Of a stretch of DNA of 64,000 nucleotides, positions 35,196 through 44,352 are shown piece after piece. A program made the translations under genes and the position numbers. This stretch comes from an uncultured Eubacteriales bacterium (GTDB lineage Bacteria; Bacillota; Clostridia; Oscillospirales; Acutalibacteraceae), in assembly GCA_900316455.1 (NCBI GenBank), contig ONCX01000016.1, positions 1 to 64,000 on the forward strand, in the 5' to 3' direction. A model generated the notes under the pieces. The model was not told the origin of the DNA, searched no databases, and saw nothing but the letters and a program-made list of their open reading frames with translations. Position 1 is the stretch's first letter; each line of letters opens with the position of its first letter.

Positions 35196-37052
35196 TCAAG
35201 GATTTCCAATATTCTCAGATGTATTTAAATAAGAATCGTTGTTTTCTGAAATTATAGGTTCCGCCTCCGTCGGGGCGGTATCTGACGGATTATCTGATGT
35301 TCTATCTTCATCTGATGAATCGGCAGACGTCGCGGTTGTCGGCTTGGTTTCTTCAGAGGAGGAAGCCGACGACGTAACGCTTTCTGTCTGTGACGCGGAC
35401 GTTGGCGTTTCCGTGCCTGTAGTCTGCGTTTCAGCTTCAGTAGTTGTCGGCAAATCTGTCGTTCGCGTGGTGGGAGCTGTCGCGTTGCTGTCGAATATCA
35501 GCTGATATGTCGATTTATCCACCACTCCTGTAGCTTCAAGATAATTTGCTTTCTGGAACATCACAACAGCGTTTTTGGTGGTCGAGTCATATACTCCGCT
35601 CACATCTCCCTGATTAAGATATCCAAGAGACGCAAGGGTTCTCTGAACCGCGTCAACCATATCCCCTTTGTCGCCGAGTGTGAGCTTCTCCGCAGTGAAG
35701 TCAGGAACTACTACCGGCTCCGGCTCCTGATCGTCCTTAAAAGGCTTTATGATCGTACTCGACGTGGAATAATTATATTCGTCAGCCGAAACAGTATCAT
35801 CCGCGCCCATTACGGAAAAAGCCACAACGCTCAGAAGCCACGCAAGACCGACAACAACAGCAAGCAACGCGGCAATCTGGGCAAGTCCCTTGAAAAAGCC
35901 GTAACGCTTCTTCCGGCGGATCTCGGCATAATCAGGCGAATAGCCGCCTGCACCGCCATATGTCGGCTGCGGTCTGACCAGCTCAAAAACGTTCGTATGC
36001 TCTATCTCACCGACGCTTTCCGACAGGTCAATCACCATTTCTTCATCAGAATAATCCGGTTCGGGCTGATTGCCGCCATGAAATACCTTTACGTCATCGT
36101 CTTCCTCATATGATGAATAATCCTGTTTTACAAATATCTTAACGTCGTCATCATTGTTGTCTTCAATATAGAAATTATCTTCCTGATTCTTGATTTCAGA
36201 ATCAGACGAATATTCATTCAATTTCAACGAATTGACCCTGTCCGAAAGGTCAAATTCAACGGTTCTTTCCTCGGCAAATTCTTCGTCAGGATCCTCTGAA
36301 TCGCTGCCAAGCTCATTCGCAAGCATAAAAAGATCCGCGGAAGACACTTCGTTTTTATCTTCTTCACTGCCATCATTGAAAACTTCCTGCAAGTCGTCAA
36401 CTAAATCGGTTATTCTTTCGTTAATAAGTCCATCTTCTTCGGGCTGTTCGTCCTCCGGCTGCTCGGCTTCGGGCTGTTCGTCCTCCGGCTGCTCGGCTTC
36501 GGGCTGTTCGTCCTCCGGCTGCTCGGCTTCGGGCTGTTCGGCTTCGGGCTGTTCGTCCTCCGGCTGTTCGGCTTCTGACTGTTCGTCCTCCGACTGCTCG
36601 GCTTCGGGCTGTTCGTCCTCTGACTGCTCGTCCTCCGACTGCTCGTCTTCGGGCTGTTCGGCTTCGGGCTGCTCGTCCTCTGACTGCTCGGCTTCGGGCT
36701 GTTCGTCCTCCGACTGCTCGGCTTCGGGCTGCTCGTCCTCCGACTGCTCGGCTTCGGGCTGTTCGTCCTCCGACTGCTCGGCTTCGGGCTGTTCGTCCTC
36801 CGACTGCTCGTCCTCCGACTGCTCGTCTTCGGTCTGTTCGGCTTCGGACTGTTCGTCCTCTGGCTGCTCGGCTTCGGGCTGCTGCAATTCATCTGCAAGC
36901 AATTCGAGTTCCACGGAAAGATCATTGTCAGACGATTCTTCAAAGCCCTCCGGAAAATCCTCCGCGCTCTCTTCGTTAATCGCTTCCGCCTGAGCGGTTT
37001 CGTTCAATTGCAGTTCTTCTTCGTTCTTCTCCCTGATATCTTCTGAAATCAT
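35196..37052 (-). CDS. Acidic-repeat membrane protein with extracellular peptidoglycan-binding domain
   Basis: The 618-residue protein has a cytoplasmic N-terminus with about thirty copies of a five-residue unit EQ[PS]E[AD], then more acidic sequence. One membrane helix is at about 385-412 (KGLAQIAALLAVVVGLAWLLSV). Outside lies a PG_binding_1 domain (about 455-520: LTLGDKGDMVDAVQRTL, GVYDSTTKNAVVMFQK) and a Ser/Thr-rich tail. The layout parallels the next gene, so the two may form a pair connecting the cytoplasm to the wall. No enzymatic domain is visible. GAGGGAAC precedes the ATG, and a promoter is at 37109-37137. Confidence 0.85.
   Translation of the reverse strand: MISEDIREKNEEELQLNETAQAEAINEESAEDFPEGFEESSDNDLSVELELLADELQQPEAEQPEDEQSEAEQTEDEQSEDEQSEDEQPEAEQSEDEQPEAEQSEDEQPEAEQSEDEQPEAEQSEDEQPEAEQPEDEQSEDEQSEDEQPEAEQSEDEQSEAEQPEDEQPEAEQPEAEQPEDEQPEAEQPEDEQPEAEQPEDEQPEEDGLINERITDLVDDLQEVFNDGSEEDKNEVSSADLFMLANELGSDSEDPDEEFAEERTVEFDLSDRVNSLKLNEYSSDSEIKNQEDNFYIEDNNDDDVKIFVKQDYSSYEEDDDVKVFHGGNQPEPDYSDEEMVIDLSESVGEIEHTNVFELVRPQPTYGGAGGYSPDYAEIRRKKRYGFFKGLAQIAALLAVVVGLAWLLSVVAFSVMGADDTVSADEYNYSTSSTIIKPFKDDQEPEPVVVPDFTAEKLTLGDKGDMVDAVQRTLASLGYLNQGDVSGVYDSTTKNAVVMFQKANYLEATGVVDKSTYQLIFDSNATAPTTRTTDLPTTTEAETQTTGTETPTSASQTESVTSSASSSEETKPTTATSADSSDEDRTSDNPSDTAPTEAEPIISENNDSYLNTSENIGNP
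36434..36890 (-). repeat. Tandem 15/30-base coding repeat (EQPEAEQSED unit)
   Basis: About thirty 15-base units alternate GAGCAGCCC/TCGGAG with GCC or GAC. Units are nearly identical in DNA, so copy number can vary by slippage. The repeat is in frame with the protein. Confidence 0.9.
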
Positions 37053-37108
37053 ATCGTTCCCTCGTTTCCCTCCAAAAGCAATAAACCTGAGGTCTATATC
37101 CGACTATA

Positions 37109-37137
37109 ATTATAAGATATTCCACGATTTAATTCAA
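37109..37137 (-). promoter_or_regulatory. Promoter of the two low-complexity membrane-protein genes
   Basis: TTGAAT and TATAAT are separated by 17 bases, about 55 bases before the first start codon. Confidence 0.7.
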
Positions 37138-37228
37138 TTGGACAAAACGCCAAATATTATCTATTAATCCACCGTATTTTGGAAAAGAATCACTCAATTC
37201 CCGAAACAATGCACACTTGACCGCTATT

Positions 37229-37852
37229 TCAGTCGTCAGTATTAAAATATTCCTCTCTCTTTGCGTTCCAGTATTCCTTATCCTTTGCAGTTATCTCGCG
37301 AATAACGCGGCAAGGATTGCCTGCCGCCACCACATTCGGCGGGATATCCCTCGTAACTACCGAGCCGGAACCGATTACCGCGTTATCTCCTATTGTGACT
37401 CCTGGATTAATTACGGTATTTCCACCTATCCATACATTATTGCCTATGGTTACGGGATAGCCGTATTCAAGCACCTCAATCCGTATCTCGGCGTCGATTG
37501 GATGACCTGCCGTAAAAACGCAGACCTTGGGACCGAACATTACATTGTCCCCGATTGTGACCTTATTAACGTCCAGAATAACGCAGTCGAAATTCGCATA
37601 AAAATTCTCGCCTACATAAGTATTGCAGCCGTAATCAAAATGAACGGGAGGTTCAAACTTGCATTTCTTCCCGCACCCGCCGAGCAGTTCTCCGAGAAGC
37701 TGACGGCGGTATTCCGACTGCTCTTCCGTAGTGCCGTTGAAAAGCCTTACCAGCATTCTGCACTTTTTAACGTCCTTTTCAAGCTCTTTATCCTCTCTCG
37801 GAATATAGAGTTTTCCGGAGAGCATTTTTTTCTTCTCATTCTTGCCGTACAT
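37229..37852 (-). CDS. Maltose/galactoside O-acetyltransferase-like enzyme
   Basis: The 207-residue left-handed beta-helix protein has an N-terminal Mac domain (KNEKKKMLSGKLYIP...) and hexapeptide repeats, with the conserved FTAGHPIDAE that carries the catalytic His, and the end GSGSVVTRDIPPNVVAAGNPCRVIREI. The family acetylates sugars from acetyl-CoA. The real substrate is unknown. It follows the CotH gene by 19 bases. Confidence 0.9.
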   Translation of the reverse strand: MYGKNEKKKMLSGKLYIPREDKELEKDVKKCRMLVRLFNGTTEEQSEYRRQLLGELLGGCGKKCKFEPPVHFDYGCNTYVGENFYANFDCVILDVNKVTIGDNVMFGPKVCVFTAGHPIDAEIRIEVLEYGYPVTIGNNVWIGGNTVINPGVTIGDNAVIGSGSVVTRDIPPNVVAAGNPCRVIREITAKDKEYWNAKREEYFNTDD

Positions 37853-37871
37853 AGTTTTCCTCCTGCAATTC

Positions 37872-39362
37872 TCATTCGGTGTTTTTCAGAATATTAGCTT
37901 TCATTTTTTCCATGAATTCAACTATGGACATGTTGCCGTTGCACTCTTCCCCGCCCTCCATGGAAAATTCAATATTCATATTAATGGTGCTGAGATAGTT
38001 GTATTTTGATATGAGCTTATCGCTGTAATTCTTCCTGGCAATATCGTAATATTTGCGGTAATTGCTCTCCGTAAGCCATTTGCTCTGGGCGACGTCGCGA
38101 AGACATTCGGTGTAAATATCGGTAAAGTACCCGCCCTTCAGCACGGTCTGACGGAGCATCGGAACCTTCTGTTCAGCATCGTAGCGATAGTTATACGAGA
38201 CATACGGCGATTCCTCCGTGAGCGCGGATTCCGACGGGCTCCATAAATACGTGTCGCCAAGCACGATCTCATTGTCATACGGAATGATAACTGCCTTTCC
38301 ATCGCTTTTTCGGAAATAAATGTAATGGTTATTGTAATTGTTACGCATATCGTCCTGATTCCCCATGGCAAAGTTGATCGCCTGCACGAGCGCAAGCTCT
38401 TCCATATCAATCACCGATTCAAAATCCTGCTTTGTCGCGCCGGGCTTGTTGACTACATTCAGCAGATTTTCAAGCGATTTGTGTTCGCTTTTGCCGATGT
38501 TGGTTTTCAGGTCAAAGTTATACATCTCCGTCTTCTTTTTATTCCCCACGCCATAGGTATTATCCTTGGAATATGTTACCGGACCATCCTTGGTGCATCT
38601 CGCCTTGTAGAGATCACCGCCCCAGTCCTCTTGCGGGAAATATCTGTGTATAAATTCCTCATCGACTGGCTCGAACAAACGGTATATTCCCATCTTACAG
38701 CCGCCGAGACTCAATGTGCAAAGACTGCAGCTCTGCGCCGGAACGCCGTATGCCTTAAACGTCTCCTGCACGTATTTGTTGCGGACATATGTGTTATCTG
38801 CCGCAATGTTCCATTTAAGCTCTATGCTCTTCATGGTGGCAAAGGTACGGTTTTTGCGCTTGCGCTTTTCCTCCTTGTCAGTCCATGTGTGGGTTTCCAG
38901 TCCGTAGTCCTCCGTATCCTCAAACGTGCATGTAAAGCTTATACGGAAATTTACAAGATTATATATTCCAAATACGTCGTCAAAAAAATTGCATCTTGAG
39001 GAAGTGCCCTTCAACCTGATTCCAACATCGTCAATTACGTATTTCTTACCGTTGACGGTAATTGTTACATTATTGCATATGCGGTAAACGGAAGAACGCG
39101 AATGCTTCTGCCTGAAGAATTCAAAATCCGCCTGCATGTTTGAAATCTGTTCTTTGGAAATATCCACATTGATGTCGATAACGCTGTCAGGCGCGAATAA
39201 TTCGTCATATAACGCCTGCTCGTCAATAGATGAAGCAACCGCCTCATCGTCAACAAATATGCTGTCAGCCGAAACATGCGCGGGGCTGATGCTCACAACA
39301 TTTATCATCAGCAGAATGACAGCCGCCGCAAGGACGCACGCAATTATTCTTCTCAAATCCAA
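37872..39362 (-). CDS. Secreted CotH-family protein
   Basis: The roughly 496-residue protein has an N-terminal signal or anchor helix (RRIIACVLAAAVILLMINVVS), then the CotH kinase pattern: IRLKGTSSR (nucleotide loop), FELKWN-like strands, AINFAMGNQDDMRNNYNNHYIYF (catalytic Asp/Asn) and VIIPYDNEIVLG. CotH proteins are atypical protein kinases; in Clostridia they occur on the surface and on cellulosomal proteins. The start is TTG at 39362 or 39356, since AAAGGAGGG lies just upstream; the ATG at 39386 precedes that site. Confidence 0.88.
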   Translation of the reverse strand: MDLRRIIACVLAAAVILLMINVVSISPAHVSADSIFVDDEAVASSIDEQALYDELFAPDSVIDINVDISKEQISNMQADFEFFRQKHSRSSVYRICNNVTITVNGKKYVIDDVGIRLKGTSSRCNFFDDVFGIYNLVNFRISFTCTFEDTEDYGLETHTWTDKEEKRKRKNRTFATMKSIELKWNIAADNTYVRNKYVQETFKAYGVPAQSCSLCTLSLGGCKMGIYRLFEPVDEEFIHRYFPQEDWGGDLYKARCTKDGPVTYSKDNTYGVGNKKKTEMYNFDLKTNIGKSEHKSLENLLNVVNKPGATKQDFESVIDMEELALVQAINFAMGNQDDMRNNYNNHYIYFRKSDGKAVIIPYDNEIVLGDTYLWSPSESALTEESPYVSYNYRYDAEQKVPMLRQTVLKGGYFTDIYTECLRDVAQSKWLTESNYRKYYDIARKNYSDKLISKYNYLSTINMNIEFSMEGGEECNGNMSIVEFMEKMKANILKNTE

Positions 39363-39465
39363 AGTCCCTCCTTTACGGAAATGCAACCAATGTATTTTTG
39401 ATTATTATATCAAAAAAAGTTTAATATTTCAATTCTTATTAATTAATTGTAATAAAAATTACAAA

Positions 39466-40866
39466 TCAATCCAGAAAGAATTCATAAAAAGCCCTGTAAG
39501 CCATATAAACGTCTATCTTTGAAACAATCTCCCACGGCGCGTGCATGGAAAGAACCGGAACGCCGAGATCCACCGTATCAATGTCGAGATTCGCAACGAA
39601 TTTCGCAACGGTTCCGCCGCCGCCGATATCCACCTTGCCCAGCTCGCCTATCTGCCAGAGGACATTCTTACTGTCAAGAAGCCTTCTCAAGCGTGCCATA
39701 TATTCAGCCGAAGCGTCAGACGTGCCGCTCTTGCCGCCGGCTCCCGTGTACTTGGTAAGGCACACGCCCTTGTTGAGGAAGCAGGCGTTTCTTTTCTCGT
39801 ACACATCGGCGTAATTCGGGTCAAACGCCGCGTTTACGTCTGCCGAAAGGCACTGTGATGCCGAAAGAGCATCTCTTCCTTTCACACCCTGCATATCCGC
39901 GAGGTCATAAATGAAATATTCCATATACGCCGATTTAAGACCGGTGTTGCCTTCGCTGCCTATCTCCTCCTTGTCGGTGAGAACCGTGATCGCCGTGTGT
40001 TCGGGATTGTTGCAGGTGAGAGCCGCCATGAGCGCGGGATACGCGCATACGCGGTCGTCGTGACCGTAAGCGCCTATCATCGAGCGGTCGAAGCCGACGT
40101 CGCGAGCTTTTGCCGCGGGAACAAATTCTATCTCAGCCGAGAGGAAATCTGCTTCCACAAGTCCGTATTTCTCATTGAGCAATCTGAGGGTATTGAGCTT
40201 GACAAGGTCGCTGCCCTTTTCTTCATTTATTGGAAGACTGCCGACAAGTATATTCAGATTCTCAGCCGGAATTGCTGTGGCAAGAGGCTCCTTTTCCTGC
40301 TTGCGTCCGAGATGCGGCAGCAGGTCTGTAACACAGAACTGCGGATCTCCCTCGTCCTCGCCTATGCGGACTTCAAGCTTGCTGCCGTCGGCAAGGCAGA
40401 TAACGCCGTGCATGGCAAGCGGTATCGTCGTCCACTGGTACTTCTTGATACCTCCGTAGTAGTGGGTCTTGAACATGGCTATCTCGTCGGACTCATAAAG
40501 CGGATTGGGCTTGAGGTCGAGTCTCGGAGAGTCGATGTGAGATATTGCCAGACGAACTCCGTCGCTGACCGGCTTGCTTCCGATAACCGCGAGAATTATC
40601 GCCTTACCTCTGTTGACGCGGTACACCTTATCGCCCGCATTGTAGACCCTGCCCTTTTCAAAGGGAACAAATCCGGCTATCTCAGCCAGCCTTACCGATT
40701 CTGCGACAGCCTCGCGCTCGGTCTTGGCGGCATCCAAGAATTCCTTATAGTCGTCGCAGAATTCAAATGCCTTTCTGAGCTGATCGTCAGTGAGCTTTAA
40801 TCCTCCGTTCTTTGGATTGTAAACAAGCTGCTCGCGGAGCTTCTCCGCCAATGTCTTTTCTTTCAT
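39466..40866 (-). CDS. M18-family aminopeptidase
   Basis: The protein of about 466 residues carries the M18 metal ligands: LAISHIDSPRLDLKP (His and Asp), TDKEEIGSEGNTG (catalytic Glu-Glu), GAYGHDDRV and the C-terminal LSMHAPWEIVSKIDVY with His. It is a cytosolic zinc aminopeptidase that trims acidic or neutral N-termini. I chose ATG 40866, about seven bases after GAAGGAGAG. Confidence 0.95.
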   Translation of the reverse strand: MKEKTLAEKLREQLVYNPKNGGLKLTDDQLRKAFEFCDDYKEFLDAAKTEREAVAESVRLAEIAGFVPFEKGRVYNAGDKVYRVNRGKAIILAVIGSKPVSDGVRLAISHIDSPRLDLKPNPLYESDEIAMFKTHYYGGIKKYQWTTIPLAMHGVICLADGSKLEVRIGEDEGDPQFCVTDLLPHLGRKQEKEPLATAIPAENLNILVGSLPINEEKGSDLVKLNTLRLLNEKYGLVEADFLSAEIEFVPAAKARDVGFDRSMIGAYGHDDRVCAYPALMAALTCNNPEHTAITVLTDKEEIGSEGNTGLKSAYMEYFIYDLADMQGVKGRDALSASQCLSADVNAAFDPNYADVYEKRNACFLNKGVCLTKYTGAGGKSGTSDASAEYMARLRRLLDSKNVLWQIGELGKVDIGGGGTVAKFVANLDIDTVDLGVPVLSMHAPWEIVSKIDVYMAYRAFYEFFLD

Positions 40867-40898
40867 TACATATCTCTCCTTCAAAAATTTTTGCTATA

Positions 40899-42164
40899 TC
40901 AATTTATAAAGTCAAATTCAAAATCGTAAATGCTCACGGTGTCCTTTTCCTGTACGCCCGCTTCGCGCAGTCCGTCGATAATGCCGCTGCTCGTCAGCAC
41001 TCTCTCGAAATACTGCATGGACTCATAATCGTCAAAATTCACCGAACGCATGATATTCAGCAGCCACGGTGCTTCCACAATATACACGCCGTCCTCCACG
41101 CGAATGCTGAATTCACGCTTGTCCTCTACCTGTTCCGGAACAAACGGCTCCGGCTCGTAAACGGCTATCGGAGGAAGCTTGGAAAGCATTTCCGTTATCT
41201 TGGCGATAAGCTCGTCAACCCCGTAATTAATCGGCGCTGAAATCGGAAAGTATTCGTAGCCCTTGCCGCGGACATACTCTTCAAAACGCTTCATCTGTTT
41301 CTCTTCGGCAAGGTCTATCTTGTTGCCGGCTACTATCATCGGACGTTCAGCGAGCTTTTGACTGTACTTGACAAGCTCCGAATTGATGGACTCAAAATCC
41401 TCTATCGGGTCGCGACCCTCGCTGCCCGAAACGTCAACAATATGCACCAGAAGCCTGCACCGGTCAATATGACGCAGGAATTCATGCCCAAGACCGACGC
41501 CGTCGCCCGCGCCCTCGATAAGTCCGGGGATATCAGCCATGACGAACGACTGTCCCTCTCCCCTGCGAACAACGCCCAGCACCGGCTCGACGGTTGTGAA
41601 GTGGTAATTTCCCACTACCGAATTCGCTTCGCTGACCTCGTTGATGAGAGAAGACTTGCCTACATTCGGAAATCCCACAAGACCTACGTCGGCAAGAAGC
41701 TTTAGCTCCAGAAGAACTTCAAATTCCTCGCCCGGGATACCGGGTTTTGCAAATTTCGGAACCTGTCTTGTAGGCGTCGCAAAGTGAGTGTTGCCCCAGC
41801 CGCCATTGCCGCCTTTTGCTATTATATGCGGCTGATCGTCGGATAGATCGGCAATTATCCTGCCGCTTTCCGCGTCGCGCACCACGGTTCCCAGAGGAAC
41901 CTGAACTATAAGGTCCGCGCCCTTCTTACCGGAACCTCTGCCCGACTTGCCCTTGCCGCCGTCCTCTGCGCGGTACTTGCGTTTGTAGCGGAAGTCCGCG
42001 AGCGTGGAAAGATGCGTGGACACGACAAATACTATATTTCCGCCCCTGCCGCCGTCACCGCCGTCGGGACCGCCCGCCGCGACATACTTCTCGCGGTGGA
42101 ACGAAACCGCGCCGTCACCGCCGTTGCCGGCTTTAAGCTTTATCTTCGCTTTATCTATAAACAT
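40899..42164 (-). CDS. obgE: GTPase ObgE/CgtA
   Basis: The 421-residue protein has the glycine-rich Obg fold (KIKLKAGNGGDGAVSFHREK), the GTPase core with GFPNVGKSSLI, ADIPGLIEGA and NKIDLAEE, and an OCT C-terminal domain. ObgE acts in 50S assembly and growth control. It lies downstream of the L21-L27 operon, as in many Firmicutes, with one small membrane protein in between. Confidence 0.97.
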   Translation of the reverse strand: MFIDKAKIKLKAGNGGDGAVSFHREKYVAAGGPDGGDGGRGGNIVFVVSTHLSTLADFRYKRKYRAEDGGKGKSGRGSGKKGADLIVQVPLGTVVRDAESGRIIADLSDDQPHIIAKGGNGGWGNTHFATPTRQVPKFAKPGIPGEEFEVLLELKLLADVGLVGFPNVGKSSLINEVSEANSVVGNYHFTTVEPVLGVVRRGEGQSFVMADIPGLIEGAGDGVGLGHEFLRHIDRCRLLVHIVDVSGSEGRDPIEDFESINSELVKYSQKLAERPMIVAGNKIDLAEEKQMKRFEEYVRGKGYEYFPISAPINYGVDELIAKITEMLSKLPPIAVYEPEPFVPEQVEDKREFSIRVEDGVYIVEAPWLLNIMRSVNFDDYESMQYFERVLTSSGIIDGLREAGVQEKDTVSIYDFEFDFIN

Positions 42165-42170
42165 GGCTTA

Positions 42171-42629
42171 TCACCATATCCTGTCGAACTGATCGTCGTC
42201 CTTGCTGAAAACTATCAGAGGAACGAATATCAGTGTGAGAAGAACCATTACATATGAGCCGATAACAAGAAAAGCCGATCTGACTGTGGGCATATCAAAG
42301 GACAGCGGGAAGAAGTTTTTAAGCTCGCTTCCGTAAATTATCAGTGTGTAAAGAGCGAGCAAACCGTTCGTAATTCCCACTCCGAGCGTGAACTGCTTGA
42401 AAATATTGGCGCATACGGCAGTTACGGCGATCATCAGTCCAAACAGCAACCACAGCACTACTGTCGGAACATTCATTATCCCCGGCACAAACAGCCTCGG
42501 AACAGTCGAGGCGCAAAGAATTCTCGATTTTTCGGCATACAGAGTGTCACTTGTCAGAACTCCCAGAAAAAGCACGGCATAGGTGACAGCCATATATCCG
42601 TAAATAAGCTTGTAAGCGGATTTTCCCAT
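42171..42629 (-). CDS. Small four-helix membrane protein
   Basis: The 152-residue protein has four hydrophobic segments (about residues 8-25, 55-75, 84-102, 118-140) and short loops. No motif is recognised. It is separated from rpmA by a terminator, and its stop is seven bases before obgE, so it probably shares the obgE transcript. GGGAGGC precedes the ATG. Confidence 0.7.
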   Translation of the reverse strand: MGKSAYKLIYGYMAVTYAVLFLGVLTSDTLYAEKSRILCASTVPRLFVPGIMNVPTVVLWLLFGLMIAVTAVCANIFKQFTLGVGITNGLLALYTLIIYGSELKNFFPLSFDMPTVRSAFLVIGSYVMVLLTLIFVPLIVFSKDDDQFDRIW

Positions 42630-42659
42630 AATATAGCCTCCCTGAAATAATAAATTAAA

Positions 42660-42698
42660 TAAAAAAACCCGAGACTACTCAAAATGGTCCCGGGTTTT
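42660..42698 (-). terminator. Terminator of the rplU-prp-rpmA operon
   Basis: AAACCCG and CGGGTTT form the base of an imperfect stem with GAC/GGTC, bordered by A and T runs. It lies about 55 bases after the rpmA stop. Confidence 0.8.
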
Positions 42699-42752
42699 TG
42701 TCGGAATGTTTACAAAAGCCGTCTGACCGAAAATTTCAGTCCGACTATTGAA

Positions 42753-43037
42753 TTACTGCTCGGCGGGATATACAGAAGCCTTCTTGCGGTCCCTGCCAAG
42801 TCTCTCGAAGCGAAGAATGCCGTCGCATGTGGCAAAAAGGGTATCGTCGCCGCCCTTGCCTACGTTTGCGCCCGGATGGATCTTTGTGCCTCTCTGACGG
42901 ACAAGGACATTGCCCGCAAGCACAAACTGACCGTCGCCTCTCTTTACGCCAAGACGCTTTGATTCGGAATCTCTGCCGTTCTTGGTGGAGCCCATACCTT
43001 TTTTATGAGCGAAAAGCTGTATATTTACTCTCAGCAT
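42753..43037 (-). CDS. rpmA: Ribosomal protein L27
   Basis: The 94-residue L27 starts with the cleavable extension [14 protein letters not shown], which Prp removes after the Phe in Firmicutes. The remaining part has [17 protein letters not shown] and the [14 protein letters not shown] motif. Its start overlaps the prp stop by one base. Confidence 0.97.
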   Translation of the reverse strand: MLRVNIQLFAHKKGMGSTKNGRDSESKRLGVKRGDGQFVLAGNVLVRQRGTKIHPGANVGKGGDDTLFATCDGILRFERLGRDRKKASVYPAEQ

Positions 43038-43360
43038 TACTGATGCACCTCCAAAAAATTCAATTTGATCTGTTTGGGATACTGGTCGGCAAGCTGCTCC
43101 AGATGAAGCCGCAGTCCCTCAAGTATCGCCTTCGACTTCGGAATACCGTCACCGTCCACGATGACGCTCATGTATCCGTCGCATACCGAAACATCGGCGT
43201 CTACTCCGAGAATTTCGGTAATTGTGTTAGCCGCCATATAGCACGCCGACGACACAGCCGCGCAAACCACCGACTGTCCGCTTGTTCCCGTATGACCGCT
43301 TACTCTGAATCCCGCCGGATCATCAGACCCCTGCGCGAAATAAAGCTCTGCCGTAATCAC
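43037..43360 (-). CDS. prp: Ribosomal-processing cysteine protease Prp
   Basis: The 107-residue protein shows the catalytic His in '[18 protein letters not shown]' with the Cys about 12 residues later. The C-terminal half ends with [14 protein letters not shown]. Prp removes the N-terminal extension of L27. It is encoded between rplU and rpmA, its standard place. Confidence 0.94.
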   Translation of the reverse strand: MITAELYFAQGSDDPAGFRVSGHTGTSGQSVVCAAVSSACYMAANTITEILGVDADVSVCDGYMSVIVDGDGIPKSKAILEGLRLHLEQLADQYPKQIKLNFLEVHQ

Positions 43361-43368
43361 CGCCGGAA

Positions 43369-43674
43369 TTATCCGATAATCTCAGTGATAGCGAGCTTTG
43401 TATAGGGCTGTCTGTGACCCATCTTGCGTGAAGAGCTCTTCTTGGGCTTGTAGGTAAAGACTGTGATTTTCTTTGACTTACCGTTCTTGACGACCTTAGC
43501 CATTACCTTAGCGTTCTCAACGTCGCTGCCAACCTTGATACCGTCCTCAAAACCGAGAGCGATAACCTTCAGCTCAACGACGTCATCAGCCTCCGCGTTC
43601 AGAAGCTCGGCGTAAATCTCGTCGCCCTGCTCCACCTTGAACTGCTTTCCGCCTGTTTCAATAACTGCGTACAT
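43369..43674 (-). CDS. rplU: Ribosomal protein L21
   Basis: The 101 residues match L21: [20 protein letters not shown] at the start and the C-terminal [14 protein letters not shown]. It binds 23S rRNA and starts the operon with prp and rpmA. Expression is from the consensus promoter at 43782-43811. Confidence 0.98.
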   Translation of the reverse strand: MYAVIETGGKQFKVEQGDEIYAELLNAEADDVVELKVIALGFEDGIKVGSDVENAKVMAKVVKNGKSKKITVFTYKPKKSSSRKMGHRQPYTKLAITEIIG

Positions 43675-43781
43675 AATTTTTACGGCACCTGCCTTATCCT
43701 AAGACTCGCTGCTGACGGGCGCAGACCTTGCAAAACCAATAAAAGTCCGACTTAAAAAAGCCCGCAACAAGCGGCTTATTG
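43675..43781 (-). ncRNA. Probable L21 leader
   Basis: The roughly 100-base leader contains GCCGCTTGTTGCGGGC and further paired segments. Its position matches the Rfam L21 leader, thought to bind L21 for feedback control. I cannot confirm the fold by eye. Confidence 0.5.
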
Positions 43782-43811
43782 ATTATACCATCAACAAGGG
43801 CATGTTGTCAA
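43782..43811 (-). promoter_or_regulatory. Consensus promoter of rplU-prp-rpmA
   Basis: TTGACA and TATAAT are 18 bases apart. An A8 tract before the -35 box probably acts as an UP element. Confidence 0.85.
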
Positions 43812-43910
43812 TAGTTTTTTTTAAATTTTGTCCGCAATACATATTATCATTGAGTCTGAGGAAAAATAATTCTGCCATAAACAATCAATATAGAAAGGCG
43901 CCTGATAAAA

Positions 43911-44351
43911 ATGAGAGTCGAAATAACACGCCGCTGTTCCTCAAAATATACCGCGCTGCTCAGAATATACTGCGGAATGATCGCATTCGTTTCTCTCTGC
44001 GCGTCCATAGCGCTCGGCATGTGGGAGATCACGGAATTATCATTCGCTGCCGGCGGCATGTGCGCCGTTATGTGCTGCGCCGCCGTTGTAATTCCGATGA
44101 GCTTCGGCAGGATAAGCTATCTTCGCAGCGGAGGCTGCATTAAAATAGAAAAGGGACTATTCACGCGGAAAACGCTTTTACTGAACCGCAGCGACATTCG
44201 CGCTTCCGAAATAAAGCGGGGATTTATTCAGCGCAGAATGGGACTCTGTACGCTTACGTTCTTTACGGGAAGCGGCGAGATAAGGCTAAGAGGAATTGAG
44301 CTTGCCGACGGAAAACTGCTCGACAGAATGATAAGCGCGGAGGTTATCTGA
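43911..44351 (+). CDS. PH-domain membrane protein, YdbS-like
   Basis: The 146-residue protein has two membrane helices (about residues 17-37 and 44-63) followed by a bacterial PH domain (GGCIKIEKGLFTRKTLLLNRSDIRA, then TFFTGSGEIRLRGI). YdbS/YdbT pairs protect Gram-positives against some bacteriocins. GAAAGGCG precedes the ATG. The next gene starts after a one-base gap. Confidence 0.75.
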   Translation: MRVEITRRCSSKYTALLRIYCGMIAFVSLCASIALGMWEITELSFAAGGMCAVMCCAAVVIPMSFGRISYLRSGGCIKIEKGLFTRKTLLLNRSDIRASEIKRGFIQRRMGLCTLTFFTGSGEIRLRGIELADGKLLDRMISAEVI

Positions 44352-44352
44352 T

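Noticed and set aside
36434..36890. Regular 15/30-base repeat considered as CRISPR
   Set aside because: There are no unique spacers, the repeat is coding and in frame, and no cas genes are present.
36190..36993. Long plus-strand frame of CSSSGCSAS repeats
   Set aside because: It is the antisense of the EQPEAEQSED coding repeat and has no ribosome site or independent features.
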